NCBI GenBank assembly: GCA_029747585.1
Contig: JAPEVF010000458.1
Coordinates: 1 to 36,577 of the forward strand
Origin: Pleurotus djamor
Lineage: Eukaryota; Basidiomycota; Agaricomycetes; Agaricales; Pleurotaceae
Direction: 5' to 3'
Length of the DNA: 36,577 nucleotides
Shown: positions 10,337-21,562 of the stretch, piece by piece
Layout of the letters: every line of letters begins with the position of its first letter
How positions within the stretch are numbered: position 1 is the stretch's first letter
The notes under the pieces: model-generated
Seen by the model: the letters and a program-made list of their open reading frames with translations, nothing else
Databases searched by the model: none
What the model was told of the DNA's origin: nothing
Program-made: the position numbers and the translations under genes

Positions 10337-12467
10337 ATGTCGTACTTTCTTTGTCCCCATCTCCCTCGGAACTGTGCGAAGTCCTTATTTTCCTCGTTCC
10401 ACTCTACTGCGAACCATGAATCCCAGCGATTGGTGAAGAGCACCAGTCAGACTGTGAAAAGTAAAGAATTCACTTCCTTCCATAATTTTTCTTGTGTCTT
10501 GACACAGTATTCCCGTAGGGACCTCTCGTACTCGGCTAGAGAAGAACTTGAAGCCGACAACTCGCGAGAGGAGCGCAGAGTCACGTCCCAAGTTTGAACG
10601 CGACGCGCTTCCGCACTTTGGTCGCCCACCCCAAGAGGACTTTGGGTCTCAGAAGCGAACACCAAGGCCACTCCCACCCTCCTCCTCGTCGTCATCAACA
10701 CCGAAGGTAAAAAATGACGGACTTGCTGGAAGCTGGGACTGGGATGTCGATTTACACAGAAAGTCAAAGTCTCGGTGCGTCTTCTTCAATGCGTGCGCGT
10801 GAATGCCTGCTGGAGAGCTCATCCAATCAGCAGGAGCGTCAAAGATGATCGTCGGGCAAGGAGGCTGACCACCAGCCGGGAGGATGACACTATGCAGGAC
10901 GTTCCTGCCAGTTTTTCTTCGCCCCCGCTGCTTCCCGGCCTTTTGACCTGTTTGAAGGATATCATAGGCCCAAACTCGAATCCGACACCTATCCAGTCGC
11001 TTAGCTTGAAATGGCTGCTCGAAAACTCTGAGATTCGTCCAGAAACCGAAACCCCTTCAGCCTCGTCTTGGAAACAAGTCCTTCTCGCGTCAGAGACCGG
11101 CTCGGGTAAATCGATTGCATACCTACTCCCCGTAATACAAGCTCTCAAACAATCGGAGCCACTTGGTAGAGCAAACCAACAGGAAGACGCTCTTCCACTG
11201 AACCCCCGAGCCATTGTCCTTGCGCCTACACACGAACTGTCTCGCCAACTAACCTCATTCTCTAAATCGCTCATCCATGAAGTCAAATTACGGATCCTTT
11301 GTGCGAGTCGGGCCAATACAAGAAGCTCTCGTCATGTGGACGAATCAGTTTCGGAGGTCAAGGGCAGCAATGGCACGTCCGAACTCGTCATCCAAGAGCG
11401 CAAGTCCAGTTGGCCCGTGGACATGGTGATTGGCACTCCGAATAAACTTATGGATATGATCAAAGGAAGAGGTTGGGATAAGGAAGAGGTTGAAGATAAC
11501 GATGAAAGTCGGGATCCGCCTCTGCCAAGTCGACGGGATAGATTTGGGCCCGGAAAGCCTGAAATGGGACTGGCAAATGTTGAATGGGTTGTCATTGATG
11601 AGGCCGACGTGTTAATGGGTAATTTCTTGTCTTCATATTGCCTCCTCCTTGGTCGCTAAAGTTCTTCGTCCTATGACAGACCCAGACTTCCAGGAAATCA
11701 CCCTGAAGCTTCTGTCTGACATCGCTGCGGCTCGTGGATACACCGTTCCTCCAAACAGCCCTGACGCCAATGTTATCGTTCCCCACGACTACCCTTTTAA
11801 CCTCATTTTGACCAGCGCTACGATCCCCTCAGCACTCGCCACTTACCTTGATACTCACCACCCCAAACTACGCCGCCTTGTTTCTCCTGGCGTCCATCAA
11901 CTCCCCAAAACCCTGCAAACTGAATTTGCTAGTTGGACAGGCGGCAACAAAAATGCAGACATCGAACATCGTATCCGTCGCGTTTGGGCAGAGGATACTC
12001 AAAATCGCAAGGAGCTTTCGAAGGTTTTGATCTTCTGCAATCAGAACACCAAGGTAGATGCCCTGAGCGAATATCTCACCTCGAAGTCAATCAAGAACGT
12101 CGCTCTAACAAGCCAAGGATCAGAGAGGAAGAAAGGCTCGAATCACCATCTCGATGGATTCCTCCGTGTCCCTACGAACAGGAAAGACGATAACGCGTCG
12201 CCATCCAGTCCTAGCCCGTCAGATCCCTCCCAGACCCCTCATGTCATGATCACCACTTCCCTCCTTTCCCGCGGCCTCGACTTTTCGCCGGAGATGCGCC
12301 ATATATTCATTGTTGATGAACCCAGGAATATGATCGACTTCTTGCATCGTGCTGGGCGATCTGGCAGAGCAGGTCAGAGGGGCAAAGTGGTTGTCTTTGG
12401 GAAGATGAAAGGGAGAGGAAGTTCTAAAGCGAAAGATGTCCGACAAAGGGTCAAAGCGTTGGTGTAA
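10337..12467 (+). CDS. MRH4: Mrh4-like mitochondrial DEAD-box RNA helicase
   Basis: Exons 10337-10460, 10519-10774, 10834-11618 and 11680-12467 give 650 residues. Motifs in order: PTPIQ (177-181), ASETGSGKS (212-220), PTHELSRQ (258-265), GTPNKL (327-332), DEADVLMDPDFQ (from 382, spanning intron 3), SAT (434-436), VLIFCNQ, TSLLSRGLDF and HRAGRSGRAG (611-620). These are the complete helicase core motifs. DEADVL followed by DPDFQ and the variant PTHELS and GTPNKL point to the Mrh4 family, needed in yeast for mitochondrial large-subunit ribosome assembly. The N-terminus (MSYFLCPHLPRNCAKSLF...) is basic and hydroxylated, as expected for a mitochondrial presequence, and is encoded by exon 1 and the start of exon 2. 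Low-complexity Ser/Pro linkers separate the presequence from the core. The gene is bracketed by long inverted repeats. Confidence 0.87.
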
Positions 12468-12662
12468 TCGAAAGGCTTTTTGCAGCACTTCAGCATATCA
12501 TCTCTACTCAATCCGTATTATAACCAGATCATAATTTATGTCGTCAACTCAGATATTTAGTGCGGTTATCTCGCCACTTTGAATATTCCATTGTTCCTAC
12601 GGGGTTCATACTCATGAAGGATGCTTGAGGGCCTTTCTCCCCCACCACAAAGGGCTACTCAT

Positions 12663-13375
12663 CAAACCCCTTTGGACAGGAGCCAGACCCACAACGCTTT
12701 TTCACTTCGCACAGAGAGGTAAATGAATGAATGATATTGGAAATACAAACGAATGTGGGGACGGACCAGAGATCGCGTCGAAACAAAGATAAAATGAAGG
12801 TACGAAAATGGTGGGTGCATAATTGTGCATAATGATATCATCAATCTGGGTATCCTCGGTCTTGCTCATCTTCGTTCCCGGTTCCTTTAGATTCCCAATC
12901 CCTCTCTCCGCACTTCCCGACGCGCGTATCAGAGTTACCTAGAGTCAAAGTTCTGATGCATAGTGCTGGCCAGACACTACCACCATCCCCCCTTCTCCAC
13001 GTGCAATCTCCATGGGTCTGGAGTCAAGGTTCTGATAATAGCGAGCTGGCCACACGCTATCACCATCCCCCCTCTTCCAGGTGCCCTGTCGACGCGCCGT
13101 CGTCCTCTTCCTGCCCACATCACCCACCTCCTTCATAACTCGAACGACGACCCCAACATCGCCTCTTCTTCTTCTGCTGATTCAAAGTACTTTGGTATGC
13201 GAACGCCCCTCAGTGGAGCATATCGCCCGACTAGTTCATCGAGCTTGAGGTCCATAATGTTGACCTCGACGGGTGATGGTGGTGGTGGAGGTGGGGGTGG
13301 TCGAGATTTCCCGTACGACGTCTCCCAGTCACACTCAATTTCAGGGATGTCGGCGTAGACGGGACCATCCACCTC
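12663..13375 (-). repeat. Right arm of long inverted repeat
   Basis: Reverse complement of 9540-10249 with scattered differences. It contains the last 79 codons of the pseudokinase frame plus the same 3' flank with its internal direct repeat. It begins about 195 bp after the helicase stop codon. Confidence 0.85.
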
Positions 13376-13545
13376 ACCATGAAACTTGAAGCCATGCGGC
13401 GGCAACACAAATATGTACTTTCCCTTCTTTCTTGCCTATCTCTGTCAGGGTCAGCCGGAGGTGAACTATGAACAGAGGGACGACTCACACCTGTAAACCG
13501 CATAAATATTGGTCACCGAGTCGTAGCCGTAAACCTATGGGTAGG
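13133..13545 (-). pseudogene. Chimeric fragment ending in pseudokinase C-terminus
   Basis: On the minus strand the pseudokinase tail (EVDGPVYADIPEIE...MLGSSFEL, stop at 13133) is intact with few amino-acid changes. Directly upstream it is joined in frame to unrelated sequence reading KGKYIFVLPPHGFKFHG (exon start about 13434, after an AG). Before that lies an exon-like segment (about 13491-13545) reading VYGYDSVTNIYAVY with a GTGTGAGT donor region. A TATATAAG-like box near 13684 (minus) could drive it. One upstream frame has an in-frame TAG just before VYGYD. I do not recognise the upstream domain. It may be a decayed or newly fused gene; no complete model could be built. Confidence 0.5.
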
Positions 13546-16253
13546 CATCCTTGACTGGATCATGCCCATCATCGGTTGAAGGTGGCTGCTGTAAGGCAAA
13601 AAAGTGAGATAAATACCAGTTGGAGACGTAGTGTGAACGGGGAGACTCACGTATCAACATACAATATCAACGTTGAGGCTTATATGCAAGGGCGCAATCG
13701 AGGTCTAAGCTCATGACGACGGCATCAAGAAAGGAGCGTGGGCGTTGATGATGGCGATGACCGGGGAAAAAAGCGAGTCTGAGTTCGCAAGAGAAGAAAC
13801 ATGACTGAGGTCCGATGTGGGATAACCAAGCCCTTGAAAGTGTAAAAGTTCAAGGTGCAGAAACAAGCGGTCAAACCGACCATAACGAGTCCACGATCTC
13901 CTTCAGACCGTCTATGGTCTGACAGTAGTGGCCCCCACGCACAAAACCGCTGGCACTGTCATTGCAGATGAGAGAAGCTCGGATGAATCGAGTTATACTG
14001 CAAGAAGTACGACCATTCATCTCACACTGAGTCATTGAGGGCAGCGACTCGGTAACGGCGTCATCCCACGTTAGAGGGGGGTGAGTGGTGCTTACTGCGG
14101 TGGTGAGGGAACCCAAGCCATTCACGCAGCATTGCCGTTGAAACGTTGACGTTCCGCCCAAAGTGAAGAGGATCAATGCCGACGAATATGAAGCCACGCG
14201 GAAGGTTCATAGGTACTTCGGATGAGCGAAGGGATCTGGTCAGCTGGCGCAATCACAGCTGTCAGGGTATCATGCATTGCGATGGCGTTTCGCGGCGATG
14301 AGGTATAGTGGATGAGGCAAGGGGGAAATAAAGGAACTGAAGTTTCATGCGGTGAGCCCCAAAACAGTAGCTCACTTCTCGACATCGTTTTCATCTGGAT
14401 CTCGTATTCCATCTCCTACACGTAGAAGTATATGTTCCCCTCGAAACCACGATTGTCATCCACAGCAGGAGAAGCATGCAGATTGACCATACAAAGATGG
14501 CTAGCAGCTAGTAGCCAAACTGAGGTGGGCTACGGGAAGCTGTTAATACAGACGAAGACAGCGCAATGAGCGCATTGATACTCAACTGACGTATACGGCG
14601 AGAGGAGGATACTGTATGCTGGCAGCGTGCAGGATATTCTACCGCAGTTGAGATGCGGAGAAGAGGTATAGCGGGTCTGAAGATGTCCTAGCAACCCATA
14701 ACCTGGATATGTGTTGCTCAGCGCCAGTTTCGGGGGCCAAAGGCTGAGGAGGGCATTGTGGAGGGCGTGGAGCTGCGAGTGGTTGGTTACACATTGAAAT
14801 GCTAATACGTAGGGGAGGGAGATCCAGGAGGGAGGTTGATGTGTATGAGATGGATGTAACACCTCCGTGTGTGTGAATGAATAACCTGGATGTCGAGACT
14901 GCAATGAGGAGGGGGGAATGGGTACTCTCGGACACCGGTTCCCAGGTTATTGTTCGACGGCTTTCATCCCCTCTGCGTATCTTGCCTCCCTTACCGTCTC
15001 TCATCCGCCGACCACCACCACATCCCTTCACTAATGAGTCAGACAACCAAGGTGGAACGACCGTTGATCAAGTCCGCGCTATGGAGCTAAGACATGGGGG
15101 TCCGTCGTGAACGCGAAAACGTTGATGAGCAGATCAACAAGGACGACGAGTAATTGATCACCAGGAATAAGGTGGACGATGGGCGGCGGGGAGATAATGA
15201 TTCCTCCGGCTCCAGGCCCTGTATTGAGATATGAAGAGGAGTAGGTGTGTGTGTGATGACTTCGTGGCAGAACAGAAGCAGTACGCGTGTCGTTTGACGC
15301 ATATCCTAAAAGAGGCGGGTAGCACAGAATGACAAGTGTTGATGAGTTGGTGACTGGGTGGCTGAATGTGGACTCGGAGGAAGTCGATGGCCCTCATGTT
15401 CCTTGAGTTCGTCGGTGAGAGTTGGTTAAGCTCCTCTGGGGTTTGATGAGGGGGGTGATGAGGAGAGGGTTGGCTTGATTGCGCGACTTGAGGTATGTGG
15501 GATATACGAACGCAGTGACGAACATGACCTGTACCCTGTACAGTGAGAACTTAGCTGTATACATCCCTCCGCAATGAAAGCGGTCATCCACTAGGGAAGC
15601 TGCCGAGTGGGTAAAAAGAAACCGAACTGGGAGAAAGCCAGCAATTCCGGAATCCGGTCATATGTGTTGCGCTCGATGATAGGACATTTGGGGGTACAAC
15701 CCTCGTCGCAGAGAAGAAAGAGCGCACGAGCATTGGGGCCCAATGCCAGACAAGGTCCACCCGCCGCCCGCGTGTCCCTTGCTCATGCTGGACGCGGAGC
15801 CTGCGCAGATAATGTAGATGAAGGAAAGCCTGGACGAAGGAAAGGGTTGGAAGGTTGGGAAGCCAAGTTGCTGCTAGATGGTTGATATGTCATCAAGGGC
15901 CCTTCAACATTTTCGTCTAGTAACCCATGAACGCTGAGCGCTGAGCGCTGAGCAACCAGCGAACGAGCAGATGTTCGAGACCATCAGGTTTTCACTGGCA
16001 AACTGAGCCTTTGCGGAGTAGTTCCTTTGACTATCAGACCTTATATAAGGTTAGATCGGGTTCCCAGCTGTCGCAATGTTAAAATCAACCGTTATAATGC
16101 AATGTGATTACAAGGAACAAGTACGCTACCAGGATGCGCAGAGGAGTCCATGAAGTACAGGATGACACAACCAAAGATACAAATGTACCTGCAAGTGGCA
16201 GAGAAAGCGGAACAGTGACCATGTCCAAATAAAAGCGCAGGCTAGCAAAACAC
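13546..16253. other. Gene-poor stretch with possible minus-strand relics
   Basis: About 2.7 kb without a convincing gene. On the minus strand 14197-14252 and its surroundings read PRGFIFVGIDPLHFGRNVN and AMLREWLGFPHHR before a GTAAGC, which looks protein-like, but no start, frame-consistent splicing or family was found. Minus-strand ORFs at 14530-15050 overlap each other in two frames without a domain. Plus-strand ORF 15607-15885 is unsupported. Confidence 0.4.
15932..15952 (+). repeat. Three 7-bp CGCTGAG repeats
   Basis: CGCTGAG occurs three times head to tail. It is a minor minisatellite in a region without genes. Confidence 0.8.
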
Positions 16254-17012
16254 TTAATCAAGCTTAACCCCAAGCCACATGAAAATAACTTCATTGAAGT
16301 CCAAATTGAGCTCGGTATTGTAATGGTTGGCAAAGCGCTGCTTCTCAGGGCCGCTCATGCTTCGTAGATCATTCTTGGTGAGGTGATATGGGAATGGTGA
16401 ATTGAGCTTTTGTGTGTCAGGACTCAGTGGAGGGACAATGTGAAAGGGGGACAACATACTTCGTAGGGATAGACCCCTTGAGCGTTTCGAGTTGGAATGA
16501 TAAAATCATCATCTTTCTTGACACCAACAGTGTTCCTGAGAGCCTGATGGCCTTGATGAACCTCAGCTATCTGGGCTTCAACTGCTGCAATTCGGGTGTC
16601 GAGTGCAGGCAACTGGGTCGCCATGTTGGCCATTTGGGTGGCCACGGAAGCCATTTGGGTGGCCACATGAGCCATCTGAGTTTCTACTGAAGAGAGTCTT
16701 GTGGTGAGGGGGGTAAGAGCTTGATTTATTTGGGCGTCAACATGCTGCAGGACATGTTCGAGTGACGCTTGCGTATTTGTCTCTACATTACGTTGAGAAT
16801 GTGACTATGTGCAGGGGGTTATGTGGTTTGCTTACCCGTCTGTGACTCTTTGATGGCCTCATGAAATATGCGACAGTGGACTAAGTCCGACGCCAAGACA
16901 GTTGGGGCGTTCGACGCTAAAAGGGCGCCGTTATGGATACGTGAACAACTTGGCGAGTTGAATTATGCGTACAGTAGTTGTTCGTAACACGATGGAGGGC
17001 TCTGGCCGACAT
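16254..17012 (-). CDS. Coiled-coil protein, possibly Mug135-like
   Basis: Exons (minus) 17012-16991, 16916-16836, 16782-16460 and 16406-16254 join in frame to 192 residues. The first exon of 22 nt is the weakest part (donor GTGTTA); a TATATAAG box on the minus strand at 17103-17096, about 85 bp upstream of the ATG, supports this start. Residues about 39-110 form a strong coiled coil, including three 7-residue units of the type MAxVATQ (about 71-91). The C-terminal part (RNAQGVYPYE, then SMSGPEKQRF...HYNTEL, EVIFMWLGVKLD) recalls the short C-terminal domain of basidiomycete proteins related to fission yeast Mug135. That family call is tentative. A cytoplasmic or nuclear oligomer is likely; no catalytic motif is present. 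Confidence 0.6.
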
Positions 17013-17095
17013 GGCCTCGTCAACATCGGACGCGGGGAGAGGGACGGGGTGGATGGGTTGGGCGATCGGAGCCGGAAGTATTTGCGACACCTGCG

Positions 17096-17103
17096 CTTAT
17101 ATA
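17096..17103 (-). promoter_or_regulatory. TATA box for the coiled-coil gene
   Basis: TATATAAG on the minus strand, about 85 bp before the proposed ATG at 17012. Confidence 0.5.
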
Positions 17104-17734
17104 TCAGGGCCGATGAATGCACGTGACCTGCTCCCACGAATCGTGTGACATCATTTTCAACTTGCTCCAAGTCCCTCCAGCCGGCTGACGGACCCGTTGT
17201 CACCGACCTCAGGACGTTTCTCCTCGATCGACGATCACGAACAATCCACCACTCGACCAAGAGGATATAGGTCATGCCCATCGTATTCGCCTTTCGCCTG
17301 CTTTCCTACCTCTCGTAGACTCTAGATCTGCATCCAGCACTACATAGTGTCAAGCGGTCTGCGGACCAGGTCCTTCCACATTGCCTGATGCTCGCTGCTC
17401 ACCCAAATCCGCCATAGGAGTCTCGTTATACCAATAGAGTGGAGAATTGAGATCAGCACCGTTGACTCTTGAGGGACTCGCCCCAGACGATGGAAAGCGA
17501 TGTAAAAGGATGTTTGGCAAACACGTGGTCAAACCAAAGGATCCCTTGACCATTGAACAAATACTGAGAATTGGATTGAACACGGCTGGACTAAAACCTC
17601 GAGCTAACTCGACGATAGCCCCTCCGTTTCATTTCCACCAGACAGTGCACGACAGGCCTCCCGACAGCCAGACCGATGGGTCCATTTCATAGACATATCA
17701 TGACTAGGTTGCTTGTTGCATGCCCAACCGTTCC
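17104..17734. other. Intergenic region
   Basis: No gene recognised. The plus ORF at 17447-17692 and the minus ORFs at 16931-17281 and 17350-17583 lack domains, and the first of the minus ORFs overlaps the proposed promoter. Confidence 0.35.
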
Positions 17735-18245
17735 ATGGAGTACCTCCGTAAGAGGTGGTACAACGGCGGTTATAAGCGTTTTCGGTGGAACGGTTATTCG
17801 TGTCGAACCCTCACAAGGTCGTATCTACATCTCGTGTTAGGTACTTGGAACGCTCAATGTGCCTTGGGTTGCTTACAGTGACTGGAATAGACGGAGCCTG
17901 CGAGCCTGCTGCGAGCTGCAAAAGGAGTACATGTCAACTCTGGGTCCTCAAGGCCTGGATGTACAACGCGAGGGGCAATGGTGGACGAGAAACTTGGTGT
18001 CGTGGAATTCTTACCGGGAGATGCGATTCCAGTCCTCATCCTTTCGAATGCTTGTATCTGTGTTCGACTTCTATAGAGATAGATCTGATGTCCTTCAGTA
18101 CTTCAAACAGTATGAGAAGATTTGGGCTCACCAGGATATACCATTGATCGCGTTGTAAGTGCTTGTATGGGGACCAGCAAACTCCCGGAGAAATTCCAAT
18201 AGAGCTGCCATAGCTTCTAGGCGGACATCAAATCCACTGGGGTGA
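17735..18245 (+). CDS. Hypothetical small protein, weak model
   Basis: A frame-consistent model uses exons 17735-17817, 17879-18154 and 18203-18245 for 133 residues. The central exon reads DWNRRSLRACCELQKEY...QYEKIWAHQDIPLIAL and ends at a strong GTAAGT donor at 18155; the last acceptor is AATAG. The first donor (GTCGTA) is poor, so the 5' end is uncertain. The middle exon is rich in Trp, Arg and aromatic residues with no recognised domain. It could be a real small gene or a fragment of a decayed one. Confidence 0.3.
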
Positions 18246-18260
18246 AGGAGAGGTGATGAC

Positions 18261-18297
18261 CCACCACCACCACCACCACCACCACCATCATCATCAT
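18261..18297 (+). repeat. CCA/TCA trinucleotide microsatellite
   Basis: Nine CCA units followed by TCA units in a non-coding position directly downstream of the weak gene model. Confidence 0.9.
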
Positions 18298-18628
18298 AAC
18301 CATAACGATTGAAGTGGACTGCATCTACTCGGGATGCTCTGCTGGAGGGTGTACTTGTCTCAATAATTTTCTGGCTTTCTTAAAGATGGTGCGACTCACC
18401 AATTTGAAATTCCTTCGACGATCACATGTTTCGATGACCTCGGGCACCACATAACCAGGGACCCGGACCCGGACTCGGAGGATGCACATACCGCACTCCA
18501 GACCTGCGACTCGGAAGAGAAAACAAAACAGAGTCAAAAAAATGCCCCCCTCCTNCCCCATCCTCCCACACAAACTTTATCACTCACAAGGTCCGGCTCA
18601 CCCTATCTACGGGCAAGTATCCCCATAA
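18298..18628. other. Upstream region of the oxidoreductase gene
   Basis: 331 bp with no gene. A run of C near the N at 18555 suggests uncertain sequence. The promoter of the oxidoreductase must lie here, but no TATA box is clear. Confidence 0.4.
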
Positions 18629-20796
18629 ATGGGGTCTGTCGTCTCGAGAGTTCGATTGGCGGCCAAGGTGATTCGTACGTTGTCGGATACGTACGACCAA
18701 ATCGCCATGAAGGTCGCCACAACACCTGGTCTTCCAGTTGATTTACCATCAACTCCGTATTGGGCCATACCCCCTTCAGAGATCGCGCGTCATGGAGCAG
18801 ATGATCCCTTTCCACCAATGAAGGGGAGCAGTAAAGCCACCTCTGAGGAGGTTGGCTCATCAGATGCTGGTGGCGACGCGGATGTGGTCATTATTGGGAG
18901 TGGTGTCACTGGCGCGGCGGTTGCTCGTACGATTTTGGATTGGGATGCGCAAAGAGTACGGGACCGGGGCGGTATGCCGCTCCGTGTGGTCATGCTTGAA
19001 GCGCGAGATGCTTGTTCAGGTGCAACGGCAAGGTGCGTCCAGGCCCGCGAACATCCCTGGTCGGATCCAAGTTTACACCGTCCCACAGAAATGGTGGACA
19101 CATTACGCCTCCTTTGTATCACGACTACTCTTCGCTGAAGAAAGAACTCGGCGCACCGACAGCTCAACGTATCATCCGTTTTCGACTCGCTCATCTGGCA
19201 GAATTCCTCAAAGTCGCAGAGGAAGAGGGCCTTCTCGTTGATTCGCAAGGCAGGAAAGTGCAGACATTCGATGTTTTCTTCGACAAGAAGGTGTTTGAGG
19301 AAGCCAAGGGGAAGTTGGAAGAGTATAAGAAGGACATGCCCGTAGAAGGCGCAGATTATTGCGTGCTGGATGCAGACGATGGCGTAGACCTAGTGGAGGT
19401 GTGCAATCTTCTCGCCCCTGTTCTCCCGCTTCTCAACGATGTTACTTCCAGGAATACCAACTCTCCCCACGCGCCGTTGGTTGTATTTCAACCATCGCCG
19501 GTGCAATTCACCCATATCGCCTCGTCACCGGTATTCTCTCAAGGTTGCTACTGGAATATTCAGACAAGCAAGTCTATCTGTTCCGCTGGCTCTTACTGCT
19601 CCACCTAACTTATATCTATCCCTAGCTTTTACCTATATACACATACACCTTGTTTAGATGTCGCCACAGATTCGACGTTCTATACACTTACGACTTCAAA
19701 GGGCACCATTCGTACCCCCCACGTTGTGCACGCCACGAATGGATGGGCCTCGCACCTCCTCGAACCTCTGCGAGGCAAGATAGTTCCTCTACGAGCTACT
19801 ATGACTTCTCAACGACCAGGCGTCAACCTTGGCTCTCCGACAAACCCCAATAACCCTCTGTCTTCGCATGTCGACCAAATCACGAACACTTACCACAACG
19901 AACTTCGAGATAAATGGATAGGCACCCGATCGTTCGTTTTCTACCCCACGCCTTCTTCTAACGTCTGGGACTACTTGACACAAATGCCCGCTCCCCCGTC
20001 TGCCAAATTATCTACTATCAAGGAGCACAGTCCTTCTCGTAGTGAAGCCTCAACGGCCCTAGTCTCAGACAACGATAGTATCCTCGGGTCCTCCGAGACA
20101 GCTGCCGGACATGAATGGGACACCCATCTGACAAAGTTCCCGCAAACACGCCCATTGACCGATCGATACCCATCTCCAGCGGGAGAGCTTATGTTTGGCG
20201 GTGGCTTGGGTCAATCCGAAAACGCCTTCTTCGATTCCCTTGGGAACACAGACGATCGAGATTTTTACATCCCTACAGCATCTTACCTCTCCGGTGCCCT
20301 TCCTCTATACTTTTCTGGATGGGGTCAAGAAGGTCGCGACGAAGATGTCGATGTTAACGAAGAGGGACACTCTCACACGCACTCAAACTACTTGCAAGAC
20401 AAGATCGAACCAGGTCGTGTAAAGTCCGTCTGGACGGGAATTCTGGGAATGTCAGCAGATGGCATGCCTTGGGTGGGACGTTTACCCGACAAACTGTCTG
20501 GACGTCGCGCACCTCGAATCCAACCTACCTCTCAACACCCTACTCCCCAAAGACTAGCCGCGCCAGGAGAATGGATTGCGGCAGGTTACACTGGCGAAGG
20601 AATGGTGCACGCATGGATGAGCGCCAAAGCTGTTGCTTTCATGATTCTCGACGCCGACGCCGAACGTTCCAAACTCGACCATCTAGGCCACCCCAGCAAA
20701 GATGAAGAAGACTGGCTACCGAAGCCCTACATCGCCACCGAGAAACGCTGGAAGGAGGCTGACATCGACAAGCTCATCGAAGGCTTCCTACCTTAA
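18629..20796 (+). CDS. FAD-dependent amino-acid-oxidase-type oxidoreductase
   Basis: Exons 18629-19032, 19089-19398, 19452-19567 and 19626-20796 give 666 residues. After an N-terminal extension of about 80 residues, VVIIGSGVTGAAVAR (86-100) is the dinucleotide-binding loop, LEARD (from 123) the ribose-binding acid, and GATARNGGH (131-139, across intron 1) the typical DAO-fold signature. Later landmarks are GAIHPYRLV, FYLYTHTPC, VVHATNGWASHLL and the FAD-closing GYTGEGMVHAWMSAKAVA near the C-terminus. Intron 3 (19568-19625) starts GCAAGT and is a GC-AG intron; this choice restores DNFYLYTHTPC, as expected for the family. The reaction is presumably flavin-dependent oxidation of an amine or amino acid; the substrate cannot be told. 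A hydrophilic insertion with acidic and Ser-rich runs lies between about residues 360 and 550. No signal peptide. Convergent with the Bni4-like gene. Confidence 0.85.
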
Positions 20797-21562
20797 CAAG
20801 AAACACTTCTTCCTTCTCTTTCTTCTGGGGGCTTCCCATTACGTTCAAATTCGTTATAAATAATTTACACCACCATTTGATATCGACAATGTATGTACAC
20901 ATAGCAGGACAAGCAAACAACACCTCTATATCATACAGTACAAAGCGTACTGTATCTCCGCAAAAATTGTCCAGGTCACTTGGTGGCGGCCTTGACGTTC
21001 TGCCCTCAACGCTGTGGTCATACCAGTTGAAACCAGACACCCACGCACGAAGAGGAATGCAGACGAGAAGCAGATAGAAATAACTGCCTAGGTATAATTT
21101 TTCGTTTGATGATAGACAGAACACGTATAACATGGATGAAGAANGGGGGGAAGATGTGGTATGTTGTTGGTAAGATCAAGGCGAGAATGAGTGTGAGGAA
21201 CGATGAATTATCTGGCGTGGAATGAATGTCCTTCCATCAGTGTGGGTTAGGGAAATGAGAGAGGTGAAAGCGTAAATATGCGTCTTTAAGCGCATGGGAT
21301 AGAATAGAGAGCGTTAAATGAGGACACAGCAGGAAAGTCGAGTATGGACGAAATGGCTCAGAAGCAAGGGGAACGCCAGAAACAGAGTACACGTGGTCGG
21401 GGTATATTGAATGAGTGGATGCAGACTCTAGCGGTCGATGATATCTTGCCTGAGCCAAGTGACGTGATGGAACATGAAGGATACGCATTATACCCGGTTA
21501 TTGCATAAAAAGGATGGTGACGATGAGCGCGAATTATTCGAACTTGAAAGGATGATCCAGGG
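20797..21562. other. Convergent 3' intergenic region
   Basis: 766 bp between the stop of the plus-strand oxidoreductase and the stop of the minus-strand Bni4-like gene. It should hold both 3' UTRs. A/T-rich parts near 20850-20880 could carry the oxidoreductase poly(A) site. There is an N at 21144. No gene seen. Confidence 0.45.
20933..20955. terminator. Perfect 9-bp inverted repeat between convergent genes
   Basis: ATACAGTAC and GTACTGTAT flank a 5-nt loop. Located about 137 bp past the oxidoreductase stop, it could form a 3' UTR hairpin. Calling it a terminator or processing element is inference. Confidence 0.35.

Noticed and set aside
12662..12844. Minus-strand ORF in the right repeat arm
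   Set aside because: It is 3' flank sequence of the copied pseudokinase, equivalent to untranslated DNA in the left arm.
15607..15885. Plus-strand ORF of 92 codons
   Set aside because: No domain, no splice context and no upstream promoter signal; not distinguishable from chance.
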